Shown here: in pieces, positions 1 through 5,916 of the stretch
Layout: each line of letters opens with the position of its first letter
Position numbering within the stretch: the first letter of the stretch is position 1
From: Planctomycetia bacterium
Lineage (GTDB): Bacteria > Planctomycetota > UBA1135 > GCA-002686595
DNA length: 11,971 bases
Direction: 5' to 3'
Assembly: GCA_005778045.1 (NCBI GenBank)
Contig: SXKQ01000164.1
Span: forward strand, 1-11,971
The notes under the pieces: generated by a model
The model's database searches: none
Seen by the model: only the letters and a program-made list of their open reading frames with translations
What the model was told of the DNA's origin: nothing
Program-made: the position numbers and the translations under genes

Positions 1-89
1 ACGACGACGGTGTCGATGCCGAGCACGATCTCGAGGCTCGACAGCGTGAGGAAGGCGATCAGGTTCTCGGTGGAGAGCAGAGATTCCAT
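1..89 (-). CDS. TerC family integral membrane protein (N-terminal fragment)
   Basis: Only the first 29-30 codons are inside the window; the gene runs off the left edge. The translation starts MESLLSTENLIAFLTLSSLE and continues IVLGIDTVVV. This matches the first transmembrane helix of TerC/Alx/YoaE-type proteins, whose hallmark is LEIVLGIDN with a conserved Asp in the membrane. Here the residue after the Asp is Thr instead of the usual Asn. Family members are multi-helix inner-membrane proteins linked to metal (Mn) export or tellurite resistance; which applies here cannot be told. The ATG at 89-87 is chosen because the helix begins about ten residues later, as in homologues. No Shine-Dalgarno sequence precedes it. 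It follows fliN by 153 nt across a probable terminator, so it is likely a separate unit unrelated to motility. Confidence 0.75.
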   Translation of the reverse strand, partial: MESLLSTENLIAFLTLSSLEIVLGIDTVV

Positions 90-94
90 GGGGG

Positions 95-110
95 CCGCAT
101 CGGAATGCGG
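95..110 (-). promoter_or_regulatory. Small hairpin directly upstream of the TerC-family start
   Basis: A perfect 6-bp stem (95-100 with 105-110, 4-nt loop) ends five C residues before the ATG of the TerC-family gene, where a ribosome binding site would normally lie. On the minus strand a weak -10-like hexamer, TATCCT, lies at 124-119, with no recognisable -35 at the proper distance. Transcription from it would give a very short leader made mostly of this hairpin. A role in translation control is inference; in DNA this GC-rich, a chance 6-bp stem is quite possible. Confidence 0.25.
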
Positions 111-192
111 TGTGGGGGAGGATAGCGGCGCCGGCGGGCCGCGCACCTACGCGCCTGTGGCCGGGACCGTCATGTGGGCTCCAGAAAGTCGG

Positions 193-216
193 GGATCCGG
201 CGCGCGGGCCGGATCC
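193..216 (-). terminator. Probable terminator of the flagellar operon
   Basis: A perfect 9-bp inverted repeat (193-201 GGATCCGGC with 208-216 GCCGGATCC, 6-nt loop) starts 26 nt after the fliN stop codon. On the minus strand it is followed by CCGACTTTCTGG, a poor U-tract. The position after the last flagellar gene and before a functionally unrelated gene supports a terminator. The weak U run makes it uncertain, and Rho-assisted termination or simple mRNA 3'-end protection would also fit. Confidence 0.45.
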
Positions 217-242
217 AGCGGTGGAAGCGCGTGAGCGGCGCG

Positions 243-590
243 TCAGGGCGCGTTCAGGATGGCGGTGACGCGCACGCCGTAGGCGCCGTCGATCGTCACC
301 ACCTCGCCGCGGGCGACGATCTTGCCGTTGACGAGGATGTCCGCAGGCTCGTGCGCCTGGCGGTCCAGCACGAGCAGCGATCCCGCGCCGAGCTTGACGA
401 GCTCACCGAGCGGCACGCGCGTGCGGCCGATTTCGACGGTGACCTTGACCGGCACGTCCATCAGGTTCGCGAGCCCGACCGGCTCGCCGGTGGTCTTGGC
501 ACCCGTGAGCTCGTCGAGCCGAGCCGTGCTGACGCGCACGGCCTCGGCCGCGGCGTCGATCGTGTTCTCGATGTTCTGCATCTCGTTCAT
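243..590 (-). CDS. fliN: Flagellar motor switch protein FliN
   Basis: FliN forms the lower part of the cytoplasmic C-ring, where it helps set rotation direction and docks the FliH-FliI export complex. The protein is about 115 residues. After a variable N-terminus it carries one complete SPOA (surface presentation of antigens) domain from about residue 43 to the end. The family signatures are plain: VPVKVTVEIGRTRVPLGEL, then LGAGSLLVLDR, DILVNGKIVARGEV and a YGVRVT-type end. I chose the ATG at 590-588 because GAGG at 603-600 lies 9 nt upstream of it. The ATG at 599-597 is in frame and would add three residues, but the GAGG would then touch its start codon. The gene follows fliM by about 20 nt and is the last flagellar gene here. 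fliO, fliP, fliQ and fliR, which often follow, are absent. It is a normal, well-conserved FliN, unlike the divergent FliM beside it. Confidence 0.95.
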   Translation of the reverse strand: MNEMQNIENTIDAAAEAVRVSTARLDELTGAKTTGEPVGLANLMDVPVKVTVEIGRTRVPLGELVKLGAGSLLVLDRQAHEPADILVNGKIVARGEVVTIDGAYGVRVTAILNAP

Positions 591-599
591 CGCTGGCAT

Positions 600-603
600 C
601 CTC
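600..603 (-). promoter_or_regulatory. Ribosome binding site deciding the fliN start
   Basis: GAGG on the minus strand is 9 nt from the ATG at 590-588 and directly abuts the alternative ATG at 599-597. The spacing favours the inner start. Confidence 0.45.
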
Positions 604-611
604 AGGGTCGT

Positions 612-1538
612 TCAGGCGTCGCGCGTGGGGCGTCCGGTGGAGGTAATACGCAGGGCGAGCTGCTCGGACTTGCGGCCGAGCGTCGCGCGCAGGCGCGGCT
701 GGTCCTCGACGAGCACTTCGAGCTCGCCACCGGCCGGCAGCCCGAGCGGAATCACGTCGCCCACCTCGAGCGCGAGCAGCTGCGCGAGCGGTACGTCGCT
801 GTCGCCGAGCCGTGCGTACAGCTCGACTTGCACATCCGCGAGGTGCGCAGGGAGCGGGGCGGCCTTCTCGGTGCGCGGGGCGGGGCGCTGCACCGGCATC
901 ACGCTGGGCAACAGCACGCGCAGCGTGCTCCCGCCGCCAGGCCCGTCGATCGAGAGCGTCGCGCACAGGCGCTGCGGCTCGGCCTTGTCTCCGCCCTGCC
1001 GCCAGTGGCCGATCGCGTCGCGAACCTGCGCGCAGGACAGGTTCGCGGTGGAGAGCCCGAAGAGCTTGGCGAGCCGTGCCAGTATGGGCGCGAGCAAGCG
1101 CGGAAACATGCCCCGCTCGATGCTGGTGAACGCGCGTACGGAGCCCTCGGCGGGCCCGGCCGCGCCGAGCGCGACGTCGAGCGTCGCGACCGCCGCCTTG
1201 CAGTCCCAGACGAGCCAGCCGGGCTGGCGGTCGACTTCGAAGCGCAGCACGGCAAAGGGCTCGACGAGTCCGTGCGTCACGGTCTCGGCATGGACCTCCG
1301 CGAGCTCGACGAGCTCGATCGCGGGCGCGCCGCGCATCGCGGCAGCAAGCTCGCGTGCGAGCTCGGGCAGCGCCTTGCGCAGGCGCTCGCGCATCTCCGT
1401 GAGCTCCGCGGCCGGAAGGCGCTGCGGGCGATCGAACTGGCGCGACTCGACCTGCGCTGCACGAGGCGCCTGCGGCTCGCTGGCCGCGAAGGCCTGCGAG
1501 AGCGCGCGCGCCTCCTCGGGAGTCAGGTTGCCGGTCAC
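612..1538 (-). CDS. fliM: Divergent flagellar motor switch protein FliM
   Basis: FliM links FliG to FliN in the C-ring and normally binds CheY-P through an N-terminal peptide. This 308-residue protein is slightly short for the family. The N-terminus LTPEEARALSQAF (5-17) corresponds to the LSQDEIDALL peptide but has lost most key positions. Residues 34-45 (QFDRPQRLPAAE) match the conserved F-R-P-x-R-I start of the middle domain. The middle domain runs to about 215. The GGPG loop that contacts FliG is replaced by GAAGPA at 125-130, although the following TSIERGMF (138-145) keeps the family's T-x-I-E pattern. Residues 232-302 form the C-terminal SPOA domain, with VPLAQLLALEVGDVIPL well preserved. 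The GTG at 1538-1536 is the start because AGGAA lies 7 nt upstream; the open frame continues further upstream but would run into fliL. Assignment is firm from fold and position; contacts and CheY response may be altered. Confidence 0.9.
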   Translation of the reverse strand: MTGNLTPEEARALSQAFAASEPQAPRAAQVESRQFDRPQRLPAAELTEMRERLRKALPELARELAAAMRGAPAIELVELAEVHAETVTHGLVEPFAVLRFEVDRQPGWLVWDCKAAVATLDVALGAAGPAEGSVRAFTSIERGMFPRLLAPILARLAKLFGLSTANLSCAQVRDAIGHWRQGGDKAEPQRLCATLSIDGPGGGSTLRVLLPSVMPVQRPAPRTEKAAPLPAHLADVQVELYARLGDSDVPLAQLLALEVGDVIPLGLPAGGELEVLVEDQPRLRATLGRKSEQLALRITSTGRPTRDA

Positions 1539-1545
1539 GTCGTGG

Positions 1546-1550
1546 TTCCT
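1546..1550 (-). promoter_or_regulatory. Ribosome binding site for the GTG start of fliM
   Basis: AGGAA on the minus strand lies 7 nt before GTG 1538-1536. No ATG, GTG or TTG occurs in frame between the fliL stop and this codon, so this site fixes the fliM start. Confidence 0.6.
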
Positions 1551-1588
1551 AGTGCGTTCCTTGGGTGTGGGAGTGCGCCGCCGCAGGA

Positions 1589-2350
1589 CTACTGCAGCAG
1601 GACCTCGTTCCACAGCACGCGCCGCGTGCGGCCCATCACGCCGACATACACTTCGCCCCGGAAGGCCGGGTCGAGGCCGCGAACGTCGAGCCACAGCGAC
1701 GTGCCGTCGCCGCAGGGGATCTCGAGGTCCTGCTCGTCGCCCTTGAAGCGCACTTCCGCGCCGCCATCGAGCGAGACGAGCTTCTGCAGTGCATCGACGC
1801 GCAGCGCGTGCTCGGAGTGCATGCCGCGGAAGGTCGAGCTCGTCATCGACGCCCCCGGCGCGAGCTTCGAGACGCTGTCGGCCGCGCTCGGCGTGGCGGC
1901 GTCCCCCACGTGCACGGGGAACACGAGCGTCTCGATCGCGTGGCGAACTTCCTCGAGGAACACGGGCTTGTTGACCTTGTCGGTCACGTCGCTGCGGGAC
2001 TTCGCGGACGCGATCGTCACCAGCGCGTCGCGGATCTCCGCTTGGCAGACCGCGTCATCCGCGCGCTGGGTGAGGTAGTCGGGCGAGTAGGCGTCGTGCA
2101 GGACGTTGAGCTGCAGCACGAGGTAGGTGCGACCGTCGTTGAGGTTGACCTGCACCTTGCTCGGAGTGATCGGGCCGACGAATGGACCCGCGAGGGTCGG
2201 CAGCGGCGCTTCCTTCGCGGGCACGGCGAACGTCGCGGCGACGAACGCCAGCGCGAGTGCGGTGATGCCGCCGCCAATGGCGAGCAGCTTCCCCTTGCCC
2301 TTCAGCGCGGCCTTTTCGTGCTTATTCTCGTCGTTCTTGGCGTCGCTCAT
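1589..2350 (-). CDS. fliL: FliL-like stator-associated protein with a C-terminal extension
   Basis: FliL is a single-pass inner-membrane protein that surrounds or tunes MotA/MotB stator units. The 253-residue product begins with a charged cytoplasmic stretch, has a membrane helix at about 21-43, and then a periplasmic domain at about 53-149. That domain shows the FliL pattern: a beta strand (TYLVLQLNVLH, 75-85), a helical part (IRDALVTIASAKS, 106-118) and LEEVRHAIETLVFPVHVG (132-149). Family members are usually about 150-180 residues. Here roughly 100 extra residues follow, with a Ser/Thr/Ala-rich linker (150-173) and then an apparently folded beta-rich segment ending in GEVYVGVMGRTRRVLWNEVL. 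I do not recognise that segment. The ATG has AGGA 7 nt upstream, overlapping the stop of the preceding motB-like gene (9-nt gap). Its place between stator and switch genes fits FliL. Confidence 0.85.
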   Translation of the reverse strand: MSDAKNDENKHEKAALKGKGKLLAIGGGITALALAFVAATFAVPAKEAPLPTLAGPFVGPITPSKVQVNLNDGRTYLVLQLNVLHDAYSPDYLTQRADDAVCQAEIRDALVTIASAKSRSDVTDKVNKPVFLEEVRHAIETLVFPVHVGDAATPSAADSVSKLAPGASMTSSTFRGMHSEHALRVDALQKLVSLDGGAEVRFKGDEQDLEIPCGDGTSLWLDVRGLDPAFRGEVYVGVMGRTRRVLWNEVLLQ

Positions 2351-2359
2351 GGTTGCGTC

Positions 2360-3046
2360 CTAGTTCTTCGTGCGGGCGGGGGTCATCAGGCGTGCGTCGA
2401 CACAGCGCGTTCCCGCGCCGGCCGGTTCGACCTCGACAAACCACGCTCGTGCCTCCACCCTGTCGGCAGAAAATTCGTGCTCCTTGAGCAGGTACTCCCG
2501 AACGGCCCGCGCCCGTGCCAGGGCCCGGCCGTGGTCCATCCCCGCTCGGGCGTCGTCGAGGGCATGGCCCTCGAGTACGAGCAACTGCCCCCTGCCGGGC
2601 CGCAGGGTGTCCGCGAGCCGGTTCAGATAGCGGCGGGAGGTCTCCCCGAGTTCCGAGGAGCCCGGCTCGAAGGCGGCGATGGCAGGCTGGAACAGCTCGT
2701 CGTGGGGGCGTAGTGACTCGGCAGCGGCCGCGCGCACGAGCTCCATATCGCTCGCGTTCACCATCGTCTCGCGGCGCTCAGGGTCTTCCTCTGGCGGCAG
2801 GTTGAAGCGCACGCGGAACTCGTTGTAGATCGCGACCTTCTCGTCCTCGCTCATCATCCCGGGCAGGCCGTGGGACTTGAGCGCCACGACGAACGAGCCG
2901 AGGCCCTTCGCGATCAGGCCGTGGTCCTTCTGGCTCGAGAGCGAGACCATGAGAATGAAGAAGGTCAGGGCATTGGTCATCATGTCGCCGAACGACACGA
3001 GCCACAGCGGCACCACCGCCTTCGGGTCTTCCTTGAACTCGGCCAC
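2360..3046 (-). CDS. Second MotB/OmpA-type stator protein
   Basis: This 228-residue protein is a paralogue type of the motB immediately upstream. A short cytoplasmic N-terminus leads into one membrane helix (14-36) whose VSFGDMMTNALTFFILMVS keeps the MotB signature, including the ion-binding Asp (D21, equivalent to E. coli MotB D32). A linker with possible plug function follows, then an OmpA-like peptidoglycan-binding domain (about 124-224) with FEPGSSEL, LVLEGHALDD and LARARAVREYL. The usual closing NRRVEI is not seen; TRCVDARL stands there instead. Asn25 in the pore-side helix is also unusual. The start is GTG 3046-3044, 2 nt after the motB stop, with GGGGAG 8 nt upstream. It could be an alternative B subunit, a partner in a mixed stator, or a stator-anchoring protein. 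Membership of the MotB/OmpA superfamily is clear, exact role is not. Confidence 0.85.
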   Translation of the reverse strand: MAEFKEDPKAVVPLWLVSFGDMMTNALTFFILMVSLSSQKDHGLIAKGLGSFVVALKSHGLPGMMSEDEKVAIYNEFRVRFNLPPEEDPERRETMVNASDMELVRAAAAESLRPHDELFQPAIAAFEPGSSELGETSRRYLNRLADTLRPGRGQLLVLEGHALDDARAGMDHGRALARARAVREYLLKEHEFSADRVEARAWFVEVEPAGAGTRCVDARLMTPARTKN

Positions 3047-3048
3047 GC

Positions 3049-3804
3049 TCAGCGCTCCCCTTCGAGGCGCTGCTCGTGGGCCCGCTCGAGCGCACGGGCC
3101 CGGGCCTTGGAGAGCGAGAGCACGCGAATCTCGACGCGCTCGCCGCGCTGGATGTGGCGCGATCCGAGCCCGTTGACCTGCAGCAAGTCACGCGAGAGGT
3201 CGTTGCCTTCTAGCAGGATACGCGCGGCCGCCGCAGCGCGGGCGGCCGAGAGCGCTTCCGCGTCCGGCAGGCTGGAGGTCGGGGGGAAGTCCGCGCTGGC
3301 GTGACCCTCGACGACGACCATGTGGGAGTAGTGCTGCAGCACCTCGCCGAGCTCGTCGAGCGCGCGCGCGAGCGGCGCGGGCACCCGCGCGGAGCCGGGC
3401 TCGAAGGCGCAGTCGTCGCCGAAGCGGACCAGCAGGCCGTCGGTCGCCGCCACGAAGTCGACCTCGAGCTGGCCGGCACCGAGCTTCTGGCCCATTTCCT
3501 CGATGTTATCGGGCAGTTCCTCGGCTGGTCGCGAATGGGGGATCTGGCCGCCGCGCAGGGGATTCGTCCCCAGCATGCGATCGCGCGGAGGTTCGGTCAC
3601 CGAACTCGAGGGGCCGCCCTCGAGGATGCCGCCCGTGCGCTGGCCGAAGGCGCCGACGATGATCGCCGCCTCGTTCTCCTCCATGGTGGAGAAGCTCATG
3701 AGCATCACGAAGAACGTCACGAGCAGCGAAATCATATCGCTGAACGTGACGACCCAGTCCGGCGCGGACTGCGGCGGGTCCTCGGGGACGTCGTGCTTGC
3801 CCAC
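3049..3804 (-). CDS. motB: Flagellar motor stator protein MotB
   Basis: MotB pairs with MotA to form the ion-conducting stator and anchors it to peptidoglycan. The 251-residue protein has a short N-terminus, a membrane helix (about 16-39) with WVVTFSDMISLLVTFFVML, and the essential ion-binding Asp at D23. A linker with probable plug follows. The OmpA/MotB peptidoglycan-binding domain (about 115-230) includes FEPGSARVP, VVVEGHASAD, LSAARAAAAARIL and a final GERVEIRVL. A basic, helical tail ends the protein. The start is GTG 3804-3802, 18 nt after the motA stop, placed to give the normal short cytoplasmic head. It directly follows motA, the usual arrangement. Whether the ion is H+ or Na+ cannot be decided from these residues. 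Confidence 0.93.
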   Translation of the reverse strand: MGKHDVPEDPPQSAPDWVVTFSDMISLLVTFFVMLMSFSTMEENEAAIIVGAFGQRTGGILEGGPSSSVTEPPRDRMLGTNPLRGGQIPHSRPAEELPDNIEEMGQKLGAGQLEVDFVAATDGLLVRFGDDCAFEPGSARVPAPLARALDELGEVLQHYSHMVVVEGHASADFPPTSSLPDAEALSAARAAAAARILLEGNDLSRDLLQVNGLGSRHIQRGERVEIRVLSLSKARARALERAHEQRLEGER

Positions 3805-3822
3805 GGTCTCGCGCGCTCCGCG

Positions 3823-4587
3823 CTAGGCGCCGACTTGCTCGCGTGCGCCCGGCGGGAGGAAGCCCTTGAGCTTCTCCTTGATGAGCTGCGGCTTCTCGCC
3901 CGACTGGATCGCGACGATGCCCTCGATCATCAGCGAGCGCAGGAGGGCTTCCTCCTTTGCGCGCAGGTCGAGCTTCGCCGCGAGTGGCAGGCAGATCACG
4001 TTGGCGATCACGGCGCCGTAGAACGTCGTGAGCAGCGCGACGGCCATGCCCGAGCCGATGGCGCTGGGGTCGGACATGTTCGCGAGCATCTGCACGAGAC
4101 CCACGAGCGTGCCGATCATGCCGAAGGCGGGTGCGAAGGTGGCGATGGTCTCCATCATCTTCTTGCCCTGCGCGTGGCGCTGCTGCTGGAAGCTGTGCTC
4201 GAGATCCATGATGTCGCGCACGGTGTCCGCGGCGAAGCCGTCGATCACGAGCTGGATGCCCTTGGCAAAGAACTTGTCGTCGACCTCCTGCAACTTCGCT
4301 TCGAGCGCGAGCAGGCCCTGCTTTCGCGCCAGGTTGGCATAGTTGATGATGCGGTCGATCTCTTCCTGCGGCGTCGCCAGCTTGAAGAACAGCGCGCGCA
4401 GGCCAACCCTGAACAGGCTCTTCAGGTCAGACGGACGGTAGCTCATCACCGTCACGCAGGCGGATCCCCCGCAGACCATGACCACCGAGGGGAAGTCGTA
4501 GAAGAGCTTGAGGGGCGCACCGAGGAGGATGGACCAGACCAGGAGCGCGAGCGCTCCGATCAGTCCGATGATGGTCATGAAGTCCAT
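3823..4587 (-). CDS. motA: Flagellar motor stator protein MotA
   Basis: MotA is the four-helix inner-membrane subunit of the stator; its cytoplasmic loop pushes on FliG. The 254-residue length is typical. Helices lie at about 4-22, 33-49, 149-168 and 181-201. The loop residues that touch FliG are kept: R88 and E96 in ARKQGLLALE correspond to E. coli R90 and E98. The two functional prolines are present as P153 (FAPAFGMIGTLVGL) and P201 (GAVIANVICLPLA), equivalent to P173 and P222. The ATG at 4587-4585 starts just before the first helix; the open frame extends upstream to 4830, but that part covers the end of the motE-like gene and the hairpin, so it is not coding. The upstream ribosome binding site is weak. 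A 133-nt gap with a strong hairpin separates it from the preceding gene, so it may be expressed at a different level. Confidence 0.95.
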   Translation of the reverse strand: MDFMTIIGLIGALALLVWSILLGAPLKLFYDFPSVVMVCGGSACVTVMSYRPSDLKSLFRVGLRALFFKLATPQEEIDRIINYANLARKQGLLALEAKLQEVDDKFFAKGIQLVIDGFAADTVRDIMDLEHSFQQQRHAQGKKMMETIATFAPAFGMIGTLVGLVQMLANMSDPSAIGSGMAVALLTTFYGAVIANVICLPLAAKLDLRAKEEALLRSLMIEGIVAIQSGEKPQLIKEKLKGFLPPGAREQVGA

Positions 4588-4646
4588 GGGGTCTCGTTCC
4601 GGCGACGTCTCGCCACGGACGTATCGACCCCCTCCCGGAAATGCTT

Positions 4647-4698
4647 GACGGCCGCCCTCGCCGGTGCGGAGCGCGCTCCGCAGGCAAGGACGGCCGTC
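4647..4698 (-). other. Long intercistronic hairpin between the motE-like gene and motA
   Basis: Read on the minus strand, the 52 nt form an almost continuous stem. The tip is a perfect 18-bp palindrome at 4665-4682. The base is an 8-bp stem (4647-4654 with 4691-4698). Between them 4655-4662 pairs with 4683-4690, where the two non-Watson-Crick positions are G-U in minus-strand RNA but C-A in plus-strand RNA. A two-base bulge at 4663-4664 is the only interruption. The better pairing on the coding strand suggests it works in the mRNA. It starts 22 nt after the motE-like stop and ends about 60 nt before the motA ATG. No U-tract follows, so it is not a standard intrinsic terminator; attenuation, RNA processing or mRNA stabilisation are possible. 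Confidence 0.55.
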
Positions 4699-4720
4699 CC
4701 GAGGCTGGGAAGCGGGCGGC

Positions 4721-5440
4721 CTAGTTGCCGCCGGCGGGCTCCAGCATGCGGTAGGCGTCGGCGTACTCACGCCACTTGGCGGCGCCGACGTTCTCGAGCA
4801 GCTCCTTGGCGCGAGCCGGCTTGAGTGCATGCAGGATGCGGGCCGCGTCTCCCGGTGCGTACTCGGCGAGGCGCGTGCCGAGCTCGGCGGCGTCCCCGTC
4901 GGCGAACAGCTTGGCGAGGCGCGTCCAGCCCAGCTGCTCGCGCTCGAAGCGCGTGCGGTCGGTCTCGGTCGCCGTGGTCTCGCGGCCAGCGAGCTCCTTC
5001 TCGCGCTCCTCGAGCGCGCGCTGCAGACGCTGCAGCTCGGCGTAGTGCTCGTCGAGCTGCTCCGCGCGGGCGCTGGCCTCCTTCTCGCGACGCTCGAGCT
5101 CCGCGAGGCGCATGTCGAGGTCCGAGTTCTTGCGCTTGAGCTCCCCCGCGAGCGTCTCGAGCTCGGTGGAGGAGTAGGGGGACTGGATCTGGAACACGTC
5201 CATCAGGCCCGCGGTCGCGGTGCGGCGCTCGGACTTCGGCTCGGACTTCGGCTCGCTGGCGACGACGGGCGCGGTCCGCGCGGGCTCGTCCTGCGTCTCG
5301 GCCGGTGCCGGGAACAGCGCGCCCGCCACGGGAATCGCGTGCGGCGGCGCGCCCATCATCAGCGCGAACAGAACATAGGCGGCGGCGAAACCGCCGACAC
5401 CACCGGCCGAATACAGTGCGATCTTGGCATTCTTGTTCAT
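4721..5440 (-). CDS. MotE-like membrane coiled-coil protein
   Basis: The 239-residue product has a membrane helix at about 8-29, a low-complexity Pro/Ala/Glu linker (43-75) with a PKSEPKSE repeat, and a long charged coiled coil (about 92-170, rich in Glu, Arg and Leu). The C-terminal domain (about 171-235: LAKLFADGDAAELGTRLAEY, then GDAARILHALKPARAKELLE) resembles the MgtE intracellular N-domain found in MotE/YlxF proteins. MotE of rhizobia is a periplasmic chaperone for the stator protein MotC; related genes sit between fliJ and later flagellar genes in many bacteria, often without known function. Here the start ATG overlaps the fliJ stop by 4 nt, so the two are translationally coupled. fliK often occupies this slot, but nothing FliK-like is seen. 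A stator-assembly role is inference from the neighbouring motA and motB. Confidence 0.65.
   Translation of the reverse strand: MNKNAKIALYSAGGVGGFAAAYVLFALMMGAPPHAIPVAGALFPAPAETQDEPARTAPVVASEPKSEPKSERRTATAGLMDVFQIQSPYSSTELETLAGELKRKNSDLDMRLAELERREKEASARAEQLDEHYAELQRLQRALEEREKELAGRETTATETDRTRFEREQLGWTRLAKLFADGDAAELGTRLAEYAPGDAARILHALKPARAKELLENVGAAKWREYADAYRMLEPAGGN
5228..5255 (-). repeat. 12-bp tandem repeat inside the motE-like gene
   Basis: The unit CTCGGACTTCGG occurs twice in a row (5228-5239, 5240-5251) followed by a partial third copy (CTCG). It encodes the EPKS repeat in the linker after the membrane helix. Because 12 is a multiple of three, copy-number change would only lengthen or shorten this linker. 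Confidence 0.7.
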
Positions 5441-5913
5441 CGCTCGTCTCCCTCGACGTCGTGTGCTCCACAGGCGAGCGCCGCCTTGCGGTCGACCTGC
5501 TCGGCCAGTTGCTTGTCCTCGTTGGCCCGCTCTTCCTCGCGGAAGATGTCGCGAGCGCGATCCTCGAGCCGCTGGAGCGCGCGCACTTCAATACGCGCGG
5601 CTTGCCAGACGGCCCGGCATTCCTCGACGGCGTTCGCCGCGGTGGCGACTTCCGCGCGTCGGTTCGTCACGCGAGCGAGCAGCGACGGAAGCGTCCGCTG
5701 CGCGGCGATGACCTCGCCCGTGTGCAGCGCGCCGTCCGACTGGAGGCGGGCGACGCCTTCCTCGGCGGAACGCAGGTCTTCGCGTGCGGTATCGAGCAGC
5801 AGTTCGCACTCGTGCCGGCGCGCCTCGTTCGCGAGCAGCTCGCTGCGCGCGAGTTCCTCGCCGAGCTCGCGCACGCGCTGCAGCCGTGCGAGCGGGAAGC
5901 GGAAGCGGTGCAT
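5437..5913 (-). CDS. fliJ: Flagellar export protein FliJ
   Basis: FliJ is a small coiled-coil protein that inserts into the FliI hexamer like the gamma subunit of F1-ATPase and links it to FlhA. The 158-residue product begins MHRFRFPLARLQRVRELGEE, the typical FliJ start (F-x-F-x-L-x-R-L-x-x-V-R), and is helical with heptad-like Leu, Glu and Arg content to about residue 143. There are no membrane segments. FliJ sequences are weakly conserved, so the call rests on the N-terminal pattern, length, coiled coil and position. It starts 3 nt after the fliI stop and its own stop overlaps the next start (ATGA). Confidence 0.9.
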   Translation of the reverse strand: MHRFRFPLARLQRVRELGEELARSELLANEARRHECELLLDTAREDLRSAEEGVARLQSDGALHTGEVIAAQRTLPSLLARVTNRRAEVATAANAVEECRAVWQAARIEVRALQRLEDRARDIFREEERANEDKQLAEQVDRKAALACGAHDVEGDER

Positions 5914-5916
5914 GGA

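Noticed and set aside
90..242. yybP-ykoY (manganese) riboswitch ahead of the TerC-family gene
   Set aside because: The conserved GGGGAGUAG-like core and paired motifs are not seen in the 153-nt spacer; only simple hairpins are present.
1539..1694. Upstream extension of the fliM frame
   Set aside because: It would overlap the end of fliL, has Arg/Pro-rich sequence unlike FliM, and the GTG at 1538 has a well-spaced ribosome binding site.
174..2078. Long plus-strand open frame opposite fliN, fliM and fliL; similar ones at 3301-4824, 4664-6130, 5305-7647 and 7789-9420
   Set aside because: The translations are low-complexity and Arg/Ala/Gly/Leu rich with no family signature. They arise because high third-position GC removes stop codons antisense to real genes, and each covers several well-identified minus-strand genes.
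4647..4720. Sigma-54 (-24/-12) promoter before motA
   Set aside because: A TTGC occurs on the minus strand in this stretch, but no GG lies at the required 10-nt spacing upstream of its GC.
4588..4830. Upstream extension of the motA frame
   Set aside because: It crosses the hairpin and the end of the motE-like gene, and MotA normally begins right at its first membrane helix, as it does from the ATG at 4587.
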